A stretch of 64,000 nucleotides of DNA from CAZAPG01 sp964486935 (GCA_964486935.1 CAZAPG010000019.1:47398-111397); one strand, 5' to 3'. Shown: positions 40,193-49,343, counted from the stretch's first letter. A program made the numbers and translations. The notes: generated from the sequence alone by a model not told the origin.

Positions 40193-42124
40193 GTGAAACT
40201 GAACAAGTTTAAAGTATTGATAGTTATCCTGATGCTCATGCTGGCGTTTAGCGCCATTCCAGCCAACGCCCAGGGCGGCGATGCGTTTACGCTGGTAATT
40301 TTGCATAACAACGATGGCGAATCGCAATTGCTGCATGCCGGCGGCGATATTCAGGATTTTGGCGGCGCGGCCCGTTTTGCCACACTGGTCAACAATTTGC
40401 GCGCCCAGGCCGAAGCCCAAAACCGGGGAGTCGTGCTGCTTTCCTCGGGCGATAACTTTTTGGCCGGGCCAGAATTTAACGCCAGCCAAACAAAAGGCCA
40501 GCCTTTTTACGACACCATTGCCATTAACCTGATTGGCTACGATGCCATGGCCATTGGCAACCACGAGTTTGATTTTGGCCCCGACGTGCTGGCCGATTTC
40601 ATCGAGGGTTTTGGCGGCAGCCTGCCATTTGTTAGCGCCAATCTGGATTTTAGCGGCGAACCCCGGCTGCAAGCCCTGGTTGATAGCGGCGTTATCAAGA
40701 AAAGCCTGGTGATTGAAGAAGCCGGCGAAAAAGTTGGCGTTGTGGGCGCCACTACCCCAGGTATTCCCTTTATCTCCAGCCCGCGCAATGTCAAAGTCAA
40801 TTCTGATGTGGCCGGCGCTATCCAGGCCGAAATTGACGCCCTGCAAGCCGCCGGCGTCAATAAAATTATTCTGATTAGCCATCTGCAAGATGCTAACGAA
40901 GACCTGGACTTGGCCGGTCAACTGCGCGGCGTAGATGTGATGATTGCCGGCGGCGGCGACGAGCTTTTAGCCAACCAGGGTGATCTGCTGGTGCCCGGCG
41001 ATGAGGAGCCATTTGGCCCCTATCCGCTCACGGCCACCGGCGCCGACGGCGCGCAAATTCCGGTTGTAACCACCCCCGGCGATTATAAATACGCGGGCCA
41101 ACTGGTGGTTGAGTTTGACGTCGATGGCAACGTCACCTCGGTGGTTAACAATGAGAGCGGGCTGGTGCGCGTGGCCGGCGGCAGCAACCCCGATGCGGTT
41201 GAGCCTGACCCGCAGGTGCTGGCTCAAGTGGTTGAGCCGGTTCAAAATTTTGTAGCCGGGTTAGATGAAAATGTGATTGCCACTTCTGAAGTGGCCCTGG
41301 AAGGCCGCCGCGAACCCGGCGTGCGCACCCAGGAAACCAACGAAGGCAATCTTATGGCCGATGCCCTGCTGTGGCAGGCTACTCAAAAAGCCACCGAATT
41401 TGGCGTCAACCCGCCTGATGTGGCGCTGCAAAACGGCGGCGGTATCCGCAACAACAATGTTATCCCTGCCGGCCCCTTTACCGAACTGAACACGTTTGAT
41501 ATTGCCCCATTCTCAAACTTTGTCACAGTAGTTTACAGTATCTCGCCCCAGCAATTCAAAGAAATTATGGAGAATGCCGTATCTGAGGTTGAAATAGCCG
41601 GCGGACGTTTTGCCCAAATTGCCGGTTTCAAAATGACTTATGACATTTCCGGCACGCCGCAGGTGCTCGATGAAAACGGCAATGTGACCACCCCCGGCAC
41701 GCGCGTGCAAGAAATTGTGCTGGATGATGGCACGGCCATTATTCAAAATGGGCAGGTAGTAGAGAGCGCGCCTGCGGTTAATGTGGCTACCATCGACTTT
41801 TTGGCCCGTGGCGGCGACCAGTACCCCTTTAGAGACAAACCCTTTACGCCCATGGGCGTGAGCTACCAGAAAGCCTTAAGCAATTACATTACCGACGCGC
41901 TGGGCGGGGTTATCTCGGCTGCTCAATACCCGGAAGGCGGTTCCGGGCGAATCACTCAGGTGGGCCAGGCAGCCCCTGCCCCCGCCGAAGCTGAAACTGC
42001 CCAGGAAGCTCCGGCCACCTTGCCCCAGGCCGGCGGCGTTGTAAATATGCTGCCTGCCGTTATCCTCAGTTTGGCCGGGCTAAGTTTAACCGGCGCCGGC
42101 GTGTGGCTGCGCCGTAAAAAGTAA
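40193..42124 (+). CDS. Secreted 5'-nucleotidase/cyclic phosphodiesterase with sorting-like tail
   Basis: A 643-aa exported enzyme of the UshA/YfkN type. GTG start behind AAGGAGG. Signal peptide at 1-26 (ANAQ). The metallophosphatase domain (about 28-280) has LHNNDGE, SSGDNFL and GNHEFDFG for the di-metal site; the 5'-nucleotidase C-terminal domain (about 355-590) has QNGGGIRNN and the FDIAPFSNF substrate region. The tail has LPQAGG, a membrane segment and RRKK, resembling a sortase signal. It would release nucleosides and phosphate at the cell surface. Confidence 0.93.
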   Translation: MKLNKFKVLIVILMLMLAFSAIPANAQGGDAFTLVILHNNDGESQLLHAGGDIQDFGGAARFATLVNNLRAQAEAQNRGVVLLSSGDNFLAGPEFNASQTKGQPFYDTIAINLIGYDAMAIGNHEFDFGPDVLADFIEGFGGSLPFVSANLDFSGEPRLQALVDSGVIKKSLVIEEAGEKVGVVGATTPGIPFISSPRNVKVNSDVAGAIQAEIDALQAAGVNKIILISHLQDANEDLDLAGQLRGVDVMIAGGGDELLANQGDLLVPGDEEPFGPYPLTATGADGAQIPVVTTPGDYKYAGQLVVEFDVDGNVTSVVNNESGLVRVAGGSNPDAVEPDPQVLAQVVEPVQNFVAGLDENVIATSEVALEGRREPGVRTQETNEGNLMADALLWQATQKATEFGVNPPDVALQNGGGIRNNNVIPAGPFTELNTFDIAPFSNFVTVVYSISPQQFKEIMENAVSEVEIAGGRFAQIAGFKMTYDISGTPQVLDENGNVTTPGTRVQEIVLDDGTAIIQNGQVVESAPAVNVATIDFLARGGDQYPFRDKPFTPMGVSYQKALSNYITDALGGVISAAQYPEGGSGRITQVGQAAPAPAEAETAQEAPATLPQAGGVVNMLPAVILSLAGLSLTGAGVWLRRKK

Positions 42125-42145
42125 AATCTAACATTCTGTAACCAC

Positions 42146-42181
42146 AAAAAAGAGGCGCGAGTTATGCTCGCGCCTCTTTTT
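42146..42181. terminator. Bidirectional terminator
   Basis: AAAAAAGAGGCGCGAG, 5-nt loop, CTCGCGCCTCTTTTT; between convergent nucleotidase and DksA-type genes. Confidence 0.93.
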
Positions 42182-42205
42182 GCATGTCAGGCGGATAATT
42201 GATTA

Positions 42206-42565
42206 TTAGCCGGCGCTCATGCGTATGGCCCGCTCACTGGCGCGTTTGCAATCTACGCATAACGTGGTTTCTGGAAAAATTTCCAGCCGTTCCGGGTCAA
42301 TAGGTTTACCGCAATTTTCGCAAATGCCATAGCCTCCCTGTTGCGCCTGGAATATTGCATGTTCAATATCTTCGAGCCTGCGCTCAAGCGATACAATCAG
42401 GGCTTGAATCTTCTCTCGCTCAATCAAATCCGAAGCAACATCATCTACGTCATCGTGCTCTAATTCGGTTCTTAAATCTGCCCGTAAGCGTTCCAACTCA
42501 GATAGCGTGTGTTCTCGTTCTTGCTCTAGCAAACCCAGATGCGATTTAGAAACTTTCTTAGTCAT
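42206..42565 (-). CDS. DksA/TraR family C4 zinc finger protein
   Basis: About 119 aa from ATG 42565, which follows GGGAGG. A long helical hairpin (about 1-75, Glu/Arg/Leu-rich) leads to a C4 zinc finger: CENCGKPI and LCVDCKRA. The family binds the RNA polymerase secondary channel or acts as general stress or sporulation regulator. The acidic tip of the coiled coil contains HDDVDD, so DksA-like modulation of transcription is plausible. Confidence 0.9.
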   Translation of the reverse strand: MTKKVSKSHLGLLEQEREHTLSELERLRADLRTELEHDDVDDVASDLIEREKIQALIVSLERRLEDIEHAIFQAQQGGYGICENCGKPIDPERLEIFPETTLCVDCKRASERAIRMSAG

Positions 42566-42642
42566 ACTGCCTCCCTCGGGTGGCTGAAATGCGCAGGCGC
42601 ATCTTTGCGCCCACACTAATTGCTTGTTAAATTTGGGGCAAC

Positions 42643-42671
42643 TTTATACCACAATTGCCCCAATACGTCAA
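42643..42671 (-). promoter_or_regulatory. Promoter of the DksA-type gene
   Basis: Minus-strand TTGACG (42671-42666), 17 bp, extended -10 TGTGGTATAAA (42653-42643). Divergent from ruvB. Confidence 0.75.
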
Positions 42672-42718
42672 CTTAACGATAAACCAGACCGCCTGATTTT
42701 AAGGCAATTCTTCAGTTG

Positions 42719-42729
42719 TGTGGTATAAT
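42719..42729 (+). promoter_or_regulatory. Extended -10 promoter of ruvB
   Basis: TGTGGTATAAT, with the ATG of ruvB starting only 8 bp after the -10 box; no ribosome binding site intervenes. The transcript is expected to be leaderless or nearly so. Confidence 0.7.
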
Positions 42730-42737
42730 CTGATACT

Positions 42738-43760
42738 ATGACCGAACGACCCGTTTCACCCGATTTTAAGTCAGCCGACCAGCAGCTAGAAACCAGCCTG
42801 CGCCCCACCAACTGGGATGGTTACTTTGGCCAGGCTGCGGTTAAAGAAAACGTGCAAATTTTAATTGAGGCGGCCCAACAACGCGGCGAGGCGCTGGACC
42901 ATATTCTGTTCTACGGCCCGCCGGGGTTGGGCAAAACCACCCTGGCTACCATTATTGCCAACCGGATGGGCGTCAACCTGAAAATTACCTCCGGCCCGGC
43001 CATCGAGCGCGCCGGCGACCTGGCCGCCATTCTGACCAACCTGCGCAAAAGCGATTTGCTCTTCATCGACGAGATTCACCGGCTGGGCCGCGCCGTTGAA
43101 GAAGTGCTCTACCCGGCCATGGAAGATTACGCCCTGGATATTGTTATTGGCAAAGGCCCCAGCGCCCGCAACATCCGGCTCAAGCTGCCCCAATTTACCA
43201 CCCTGGGCGCCACCACCCGGCTAGACCTGCTGGCCTCGCCCCTGCGAGACCGCTTTGGGGCCATCTTTCGGCTGGAATTTTATACCCCGGAAGATTTGCA
43301 AAAAATCGTTACCCGCTCGGCCGATATTCTAAACGTGCCCATCAAGCCAGATGGCGCCATGGAAATTGCCCGGCGCTCTCGCGGCACGGCCCGCATTGCC
43401 AACCGGCTGCTCAAACGCGCCCGCGATTACGCCGAGGTTCGGGCCGATGGCGTTATTACCAAAGCCGTGGCCGAAGAAGCGCTCTCGCTGTTAAATGTTG
43501 ACCCGCTGGGCCTGGACGACCTGGACCGCAAGGTGCTCCATTCCATTATTGATAAATTTGGCGGCGGCCCGGTGGGGCTGGAAACCATCGCCGCCAGCGT
43601 GGGCGAAGAAGGCAACACCATTATGGATGTAGTAGAGCCGTACCTGCTGCAATTAGGCTTTTTAGACCGCACCCCGCGAGGCCGCGTCGCCACCCCTCAC
43701 GCCTATCGCCACCTGGGCTACGCTCCGCCCGACAATCCCCGACAGCCATCGTTGTTTTGA
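42738..43760 (+). CDS. ruvB: Holliday junction branch migration helicase RuvB
   Basis: A 340-aa AAA+ motor. N-terminal LRPTNWDGYFGQ, Walker A GPPGLGKTT, Walker B LLFIDEIHR, sensor 1 GATTR, arginine finger region SPLRDRFG, and the C-terminal winged helix ending in GRVATPHAY. It drives branch migration of Holliday junctions with RuvA. No ruvA or ruvC is in the window; queA follows 84 bp later, a frequent bacterial gene order. Confidence 0.97.
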   Translation: MTERPVSPDFKSADQQLETSLRPTNWDGYFGQAAVKENVQILIEAAQQRGEALDHILFYGPPGLGKTTLATIIANRMGVNLKITSGPAIERAGDLAAILTNLRKSDLLFIDEIHRLGRAVEEVLYPAMEDYALDIVIGKGPSARNIRLKLPQFTTLGATTRLDLLASPLRDRFGAIFRLEFYTPEDLQKIVTRSADILNVPIKPDGAMEIARRSRGTARIANRLLKRARDYAEVRADGVITKAVAEEALSLLNVDPLGLDDLDRKVLHSIIDKFGGGPVGLETIAASVGEEGNTIMDVVEPYLLQLGFLDRTPRGRVATPHAYRHLGYAPPDNPRQPSLF

Positions 43761-43793
43761 TAAGGCGTCCGCTGAATAGTAAATGATAATTGC

Positions 43794-43831
43794 CAATTAC
43801 TATTTAACAATTACTATCTACCGCCTTGCAG
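43794..43831. repeat. Heptamer repeat element between ruvB and queA
   Basis: CCAATTA, CTATTTA, ACAATTA, CTATCTA (period 7), partly inverted relative to AATAGTAAATGATAATTG just upstream; same family as 10237-10298. Confidence 0.6.
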
Positions 43832-43844
43832 GATACCTCTGATT

Positions 43845-44960
43845 ATGGACATAAATCAATTCGATTATGACCTCCCCCCGGAGCTAATTGCCCAAACCCC
43901 CATCGAACCCCGCCACGCTTCGCGGCTGATGGTGGTCAATCGCCGCACCGCAGAAATTACCCACCGCACCTTTGCCGATATTGTTGGCCTGCTGCACCCC
44001 GGCGATATCCTGATTGCCAACGATACCCGCGTGATCCCCGCCCGGCTCTTTGGCCGCAAGCAAACCGGCGGCAAAGCCGAGATTCTACTGCTCAAGCAGC
44101 TCGACCCGCTGCGCTGGGAGGCGCTGGTCGGCGGCAAGCGCCTGCGCCCCGGCGTGGTAGTGGAACTGGAAACGGGGGAGCAGAAGGGCAAAGGAGCAGG
44201 GCAGCAATTTACTAAATTACCAATTACCCTCACCATCATCAAAGACCTGGGCGAGTCTCGCCGCCTGATTGAGTTCAACCGGCCCATCACCCCCCTGCTG
44301 GATGAATTGGGCCAGATGCCGCTGCCGCCCTACATCCACACCTTGCTGGATGACGCCGAACGTTACCAGACCATTTTTAGCCGCATCCAGGGTTCTGCCG
44401 CCGCGCCTACCGCCGGGCTGCATTTTACCCCGGAGATTTTGCTGGCCCTGCGAGAAAAAGGCATCTTGCTGGATTACGTCACCCTGCACATTGGGCTTGA
44501 CACCTTCAAACCGGTTACGGCGGAGCAGGTTGAACAGCACCCCATTCACCGCGAATTTGCCCGGCTCACCGCCGAAACCGCCCGGCGCGTCAATCAGGCC
44601 AAGTTGGCCGGCGGACGGCTGGTGGCGGTGGGCACCACCGCCGTGCGTACTCTGGAAACCGCCGCCCTGCGCAGCGCCGGCGTGAGCGGCTCCCTCAAAA
44701 AGGCCAGCCAGTTTGACCCCGGGCTGTGCCCCTGGCAGCCGGTGGCCGCCATTGAAGAAGAAACCGACCTTTATATTTACCCCGGCTTCACCTTCCGCGC
44801 CGTAGAGGTGATGCTGACCAACTTTCACCTGCCCAAATCAACCCTGCTGATGCTGGTCAGCGCCTTTGCCGGAGGCGAGCTTACCCGGCGCGCCTACCAG
44901 GAAGCCATCACAGCGCGGTATCGTTTCTACTCCTTCGGCGATGCCATGTTGATTGTGTAA
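43845..44960 (+). CDS. queA: S-adenosylmethionine:tRNA ribosyltransferase-isomerase
   Basis: A 371-aa enzyme of queuosine biosynthesis that transfers and isomerises the ribosyl group of AdoMet onto preQ1 in tRNA. The start DFDYDLPPELIAQ-like motif, NDTRVIPARL, GSAAAPTAGLHFT and FHLPKSTLLMLVSAF are diagnostic. It carries an extra Gly/Lys/Gln-rich stretch of about 15 residues near 110-125, encoded by a repeat-like sequence at 44172-44229, that interrupts a normally short loop without breaking the frame. Confidence 0.96.
   Translation: MDINQFDYDLPPELIAQTPIEPRHASRLMVVNRRTAEITHRTFADIVGLLHPGDILIANDTRVIPARLFGRKQTGGKAEILLLKQLDPLRWEALVGGKRLRPGVVVELETGEQKGKGAGQQFTKLPITLTIIKDLGESRRLIEFNRPITPLLDELGQMPLPPYIHTLLDDAERYQTIFSRIQGSAAAPTAGLHFTPEILLALREKGILLDYVTLHIGLDTFKPVTAEQVEQHPIHREFARLTAETARRVNQAKLAGGRLVAVGTTAVRTLETAALRSAGVSGSLKKASQFDPGLCPWQPVAAIEEETDLYIYPGFTFRAVEVMLTNFHLPKSTLLMLVSAFAGGELTRRAYQEAITARYRFYSFGDAMLIV
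44172..44229. repeat. Repeat-like in-frame insertion within queA
   Basis: A G/A-rich half (GGGGAGCAG, GGAGCAGGGCAG) joined to TTTACTAAATTACCAATTACC, matching the AATTACC heptamers of 10271-10298. Confidence 0.55.
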
Positions 44961-44995
44961 ATACGGTAACGTGCTGGTAACATTCATCGGCTAAA

Positions 44996-45020
44996 TTCAC
45001 CTCAAAACTTTTGAGGTGAA
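44996..45020 (+). promoter_or_regulatory. Hairpin overlapping the ribosome binding site
   Basis: Perfect 12-bp inverted repeat, TTCACCTCAAAA and TTTTGAGGTGAA around one base. The right arm contains the only Shine-Dalgarno (GAGGTG, 45013-45018) for the ATG at 45023, so folding of the RNA would hide it. Confidence 0.6.
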
Positions 45021-45022
45021 AA

Positions 45023-46555
45023 ATGAATAACTTAGCGCAACGATTTTGCATCGGTTTGAAGCACAGCGCCGGTTATAAAGCAGGCCAATTGACCGGCATA
45101 GTTATAGCGGTGTGTGCCTGTTTGGGGCTATTGTGGCCGCTTGTGGCCTATGCCAATACTACCCTTACCGTAACTGAAATAAGAGATGAACTGCAACAAG
45201 ACGGGGATTGTTCGCTGCGCGAGGCAGTTCAATCGGTTAACACCGGCGTTCAGTTTGATAATTGCGGCCCGGGGGCGCACAATGACCCGTTACCGCCCGG
45301 TCCTTACATAATTGGCCTCACTTCCAGCGATTACGCGCTCTCGCTGGCCGGCGCAAGCGAGGATAATAACAACACCGGCGATTTGGACCTTCGCGCTTCG
45401 GTTACTATTCAGGGAGCCGGCGCTGCCCTCACGCGAATTAACGGCGGCGCTATTGACCGGGTTCTGGATATTGACCCCTCGGCTGTAGCTACAATTACGG
45501 TAACGCTATCTGATTTAACCATAGAAAACGGCCTGGCCCCGGCCGGCGCCGATGGCGGGGGTATTCGTAACCAGGGCGATACCCTCCATGTGCGTTACGC
45601 TATTATTAACGATAACACCATCCAGTTGGGTACGGAAGCCGGGCAAATTGGCAGCGGCGGCGGAATTGCCAACGTGGGGGGAACTGTCCATATTACCGGC
45701 GCTGTCATTTCCAACAACCGGCTAGTGAACGGCAGCGGCGGCGGCATTTACAACTATTTGGGCGGAACAATGACAATTACCAACAGTACCATCAGCGGCA
45801 ACCGGGCTGCCATAGCCAGCGGCACCAGCTCTGGCGGAGGCATCTCTAACGTGTTTAGTGGTGGCGGCGGCTTTAATGGCGGCATAGACATTGTAAACAG
45901 CACCATTACTAACAACGAGTCCGATTCAGTTGGCGGCGGTATCTCCAATTTCTCGTCAACAATGAACATTGCCAACAGCACTATTAGCGGCAACCGGGCC
46001 GATAGCAGCGGCGGCGGCATCCGCAATACCGGGGCGCTGTCTATGACTCACGTGACCATTACCGGCAATACCGCTGATTTTAACGGGGATGATATTGGCG
46101 ATGGCGGCGGCATCCGCAGCCAGACAGGGAACACGGTTCTCAAGGCCGTAATTATGGCCAACAATATTGATAATTCTCCGCAAGGTGGTTCGATTATGCC
46201 CGACGGACGCGGCGACTTTACTTCAGCCGGCTATAATATTATTGGCAACCTGACCGGCATAACCGGCATTAGCCATATGGTAAATAACGACCGGGTTGGC
46301 CTTGACCCCTTGTTGGGCGCGCTCACCGGCTCGCCGGCCTATTTTCCCTTGCAATCGGCCAGCCCGGCCCTCGATCAAGTTCCGGCGGCAGATTGCACCT
46401 TCATCAGCGGCGGTAATAACCTGCTGTTTAACAACGGCGACCCGGTTACGTTTGCCCAAAATGGCGCGTTTAGGCCCTCAAACAGCAAATGTGATATTGG
46501 CGCGTTTGAAGGGTCGGAAAGGATTTTTCTTCCGCTGGTGTTAAAAGTAACGTAA
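45023..46555 (+). CDS. Secreted right-handed beta-helix protein (CSLREA domain)
   Basis: A 510-aa exported protein. A hydrophobic signal segment lies at about residues 22-45. The CSLREAV motif near residue 66 marks the CSLREA domain common in bacterial surface proteins. Residues about 120-400 are a parallel beta-helix with recurring GGGI, N-x-T-I-S-G-N-R and DSSGGGI turns, like pectate-lyase folds and polymorphic outer-membrane repeats. No catalytic site is evident. The last residues (IFLPLVLKVT) match a tail I associate with secreted Chloroflexota proteins. Probably an adhesin or surface-layer component. Confidence 0.85.
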   Translation: MNNLAQRFCIGLKHSAGYKAGQLTGIVIAVCACLGLLWPLVAYANTTLTVTEIRDELQQDGDCSLREAVQSVNTGVQFDNCGPGAHNDPLPPGPYIIGLTSSDYALSLAGASEDNNNTGDLDLRASVTIQGAGAALTRINGGAIDRVLDIDPSAVATITVTLSDLTIENGLAPAGADGGGIRNQGDTLHVRYAIINDNTIQLGTEAGQIGSGGGIANVGGTVHITGAVISNNRLVNGSGGGIYNYLGGTMTITNSTISGNRAAIASGTSSGGGISNVFSGGGGFNGGIDIVNSTITNNESDSVGGGISNFSSTMNIANSTISGNRADSSGGGIRNTGALSMTHVTITGNTADFNGDDIGDGGGIRSQTGNTVLKAVIMANNIDNSPQGGSIMPDGRGDFTSAGYNIIGNLTGITGISHMVNNDRVGLDPLLGALTGSPAYFPLQSASPALDQVPAADCTFISGGNNLLFNNGDPVTFAQNGAFRPSNSKCDIGAFEGSERIFLPLVLKVT

Positions 46556-46583
46556 GCCAACACATTTTTAGTTTAGCGACACG

Positions 46584-46612
46584 TTGCCCCCAATTCAATT
46601 CTTGACTATAAT
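46584..46612 (+). promoter_or_regulatory. Promoter of gatB
   Basis: TTGCCC (46584-46589), 17 bp, TATAAT (46607-46612). Start site near 46619, giving a 26-nt leader. Confidence 0.75.
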
Positions 46613-46644
46613 GTTTCCGCAAAAAATCCTCAAAAGGTTATTCC

Positions 46645-48093
46645 ATGGCTTATCAACCCATTATCGGCATGGAAGCGCATGTCGAGCTGAGTACCAACAG
46701 CAAAATGTTTTGCGGCTGTAGCGCCCAATTTTTTGGAGTTGACCCCAACACCAACGTCTGCCCGGTGTGCCTGGGCATGCCCGGCGCCTTGCCGGTAATT
46801 AACAAAAAGGCGGTTGAATACACCATTATGACCGGCCTGGCCCTGAACTGTGAAATTCAACTGCACAACGTGTTTGCCCGCAAAAACTATTTTTATCCCG
46901 ACCTGCCCAAAGGCTACCAGATTTCGCAGTACGAGTTGCCATTGTGTCTGAACGGCTACGTAGATATTGAGCCGGAAGGCAGCGATGCGCCCAAACGCAT
47001 CCGCATTCGGCGGGCGCATTTGGAAGAGGATACCGGCAAGCTGACCCACGTGAACAACCACAGTTTGGTAGATTTGAACCGGGCCGGCGTGCCGTTGCTG
47101 GAAATTGTAACCGAGGCCGACATCCACTCTGCCGACGAGGCGTATACCTACGTGTCAAAATTGCGGCAACTGGTGCGCTATCTGGGCGTCAGCAGCGGCG
47201 ATATGGAAAAAGGGGCCATGCGCTGCGAGGTCAACCTCTCGCTAATGGATACCAACACCGGCCAGTGGGGCACTAAAGTTGAAATCAAAAATCTCAACTC
47301 CTTCCGCTCGGTGCGAAACGCCATTGCCTATGAAATTGAGCGCCAGCAAAAGGTGCTGAACCAGGGCGGCTTGATTGAGCAGGTGACAATGGGTTGGGAT
47401 GAAAACAAACAGGCCACTTTTTTGCAGCGGACCAAAGAAGGCGATGTTGGCTATCGCTACTTTCCGGAGCCGGATTTGCCGCCGCTGGAGCTGGCCCCGG
47501 CCTGGGTTGAGGAAATCAGAGCCGGCCTGCCGGAACTGCCCGATGCCAAAATTACGCGCTACACCGCCGAATTTGGGCTGACCCCCGGCGAGGCCGGCCT
47601 GCTGGCCGAAGACCGGGCCGTGGCCGAATTTTTTGATAGCGTGGTGGCTGCGGCGACCAAAAGCAAAGGCGTCACGCCCAAGCTTGTCAGCAATTGGGTG
47701 TCGGGCGAGTTGTTCCGGCTGCTGGGTGATAGCGGCGCGGATATTAGCCGGATTAAAATTAAACCGGCGCATCTGGTGGCGTTGATTGAACTGGTCAACA
47801 GTAACGCCATTAACCAGCCGGCCGCCAAAAAAGTATTTGGCGTAATGTTTGAGTCGGGCCGCCCGCCCCAGGAAATTGTGCAGGAGTTGGGCTTGCAGCA
47901 AATCAGCAACCAGGGCCAACTGGTCGAAATTGCCCAACAGGTGATTGCCGACAACCCGGACGCGGTAGAACAGTTCAAAGGTGGCAAAGAGGGCGCTATC
48001 AATTTTTTGGTGGGACAGGTGATGCGGGCCACGCGAGGCAAAGCCAACCCCAAACTGGCCGAGCAGGCGCTTAGAGAGAAATTGAAGGAGTAA
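46645..48093 (+). CDS. gatB: Asp-tRNA(Asn)/Glu-tRNA(Gln) amidotransferase subunit B
   Basis: A 482-aa GatB. It activates mischarged Glu-tRNA(Gln) or Asp-tRNA(Asn) by phosphorylation and accepts ammonia from GatA. The start IIGMEAHVEL, the zinc-associated CGCSAQF and CPVCLGMPG, the KNYFYPDLPKGYQISQ stretch and the GatB/YqeY tail with VGQVMRATRGKANP are typical. gatA and gatC are not in the window. The glutamate dehydrogenase gene starts 2 bp after the stop, an operon that links glutamate supply and tRNA amidation. Confidence 0.97.
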   Translation: MAYQPIIGMEAHVELSTNSKMFCGCSAQFFGVDPNTNVCPVCLGMPGALPVINKKAVEYTIMTGLALNCEIQLHNVFARKNYFYPDLPKGYQISQYELPLCLNGYVDIEPEGSDAPKRIRIRRAHLEEDTGKLTHVNNHSLVDLNRAGVPLLEIVTEADIHSADEAYTYVSKLRQLVRYLGVSSGDMEKGAMRCEVNLSLMDTNTGQWGTKVEIKNLNSFRSVRNAIAYEIERQQKVLNQGGLIEQVTMGWDENKQATFLQRTKEGDVGYRYFPEPDLPPLELAPAWVEEIRAGLPELPDAKITRYTAEFGLTPGEAGLLAEDRAVAEFFDSVVAAATKSKGVTPKLVSNWVSGELFRLLGDSGADISRIKIKPAHLVALIELVNSNAINQPAAKKVFGVMFESGRPPQEIVQELGLQQISNQGQLVEIAQQVIADNPDAVEQFKGGKEGAINFLVGQVMRATRGKANPKLAEQALREKLKE

Positions 48094-48095
48094 AT

Positions 48096-49343
48096 ATGTC
48101 TGATAATAACCCTTTTACCATGGCCCAGCGCCAGCTTGACGAAGCCGCCGCCATGTTGGGGCTGGACCCGGCCACCCACACCCTGCTGCGCGAACCGATG
48201 CGAGAGTTGAGCGTCACCATCCCCCTGCGGATGGATGATGGCAGCGTGCGAATTTACCGGGGATACCGGGTGCAGTACAACGATGCCCGCGGCCCGTGCA
48301 AGGGCGGCATTCGCTGGCATCCTGATGAAACGCTAGACACCATCAGGGCGCTGGCCGCCTGGATGACCTGGAAAACGGCGGTGATGGATATTCCACTGGG
48401 CGGCGGCAAGGGAGGCATTGTCTGCAACCCCAAAGAGCTATCTCCAACAGAGCAAGAGCGGCTGGCTCGCGGCTATATCAGAACGGTGTGGCAAATTCTG
48501 GGCGAAGAGACCGATATCCCTGCGCCCGATGTTTACACCAACCCCCAAATTATGGCCTGGATGATGGATGAGTACAGCATTATTAAAGGCCACATGGTGC
48601 CGGGAATGATTACAGGTAAGCCCCTGGCCGTGGGCGGCTCCGCCGGGCGGGTCGATGCCACGGCTCGCGGCGGTATTTACACCGTGCGCGAGGCGGCCAA
48701 AGTATTGCAACTAAACCTGGAAGGGGCAACGGCGGCAATTCAGGGATACGGCAATGCAGGTCTGTTTACGCACCAACTGGCTGTTGAAGTGTTGGGCATG
48801 AAAGTGGTGGCCGTGTCTGACTCTAAAGGCGGTATCTATAATGAAAAGGGGCTAGATTTTAAAGCCGTGGCTCGCCACAAAAAAGAAACCGGATCGGTGG
48901 TGAATGCCCACAATACCACCCCGCTTACCAACGAAGAGTTGCTGGAGTTAAATGTCACCGTGCTGTTTCCTTCGGCGTTGGAAAATGTTATCACTCAAGA
49001 AAACGCCGATAGAATTAAAGCCAACATCATTGCCGAGTTAGCCAACGGCCCCACCACCCCCGAAGCCGACAAAATTTTGTTTGAAAAAAATATCTGCGTG
49101 CTGCCCGATTTTTTGTGCAACGCCGGCGGGGTAACGGTTAGCTATTTTGAGCTGGTCCAAAATGCCTATAATTACTACTGGCCGCTGGAAACCGTACACA
49201 AGCGCCTTGATGCCAAAATGACCGAGGCGTTTCATGCGGTCAACCAGGTGGCCCAGGCCAAAAAAGTTCACAATCGGCTGGCGGCCTATTTGGTGGCAGT
49301 TCAGCGGGTGGCCGAAGCAGCCAAACTGCGCGGCTGGGTATAA
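48096..49343 (+). CDS. gdhA: Glutamate dehydrogenase (Glu/Leu/Phe/Val family)
   Basis: A 415-aa hexameric-type GDH interconverting glutamate and 2-oxoglutarate plus ammonia. The substrate-binding lysines are in PCKGGIRWH (written KGGIRWHP) and MTWKTAVMDIPLGGGKGG; the NAD(P) Rossmann motif is GYGNAG. The Lys/Asp catalytic pair is preserved (PAPDVYTN). Cofactor preference cannot be read. A perfect terminator follows immediately. Confidence 0.95.
   Translation: MSDNNPFTMAQRQLDEAAAMLGLDPATHTLLREPMRELSVTIPLRMDDGSVRIYRGYRVQYNDARGPCKGGIRWHPDETLDTIRALAAWMTWKTAVMDIPLGGGKGGIVCNPKELSPTEQERLARGYIRTVWQILGEETDIPAPDVYTNPQIMAWMMDEYSIIKGHMVPGMITGKPLAVGGSAGRVDATARGGIYTVREAAKVLQLNLEGATAAIQGYGNAGLFTHQLAVEVLGMKVVAVSDSKGGIYNEKGLDFKAVARHKKETGSVVNAHNTTPLTNEELLELNVTVLFPSALENVITQENADRIKANIIAELANGPTTPEADKILFEKNICVLPDFLCNAGGVTVSYFELVQNAYNYYWPLETVHKRLDAKMTEAFHAVNQVAQAKKVHNRLAAYLVAVQRVAEAAKLRGWV

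Noticed and set aside
45400..46200. CRISPR-like or tandem DNA repeat
   Set aside because: The periodicity (GGCGGCGG, ATTACCAACAGC) is the coding signature of beta-helix turns, with irregular spacing and no spacers.
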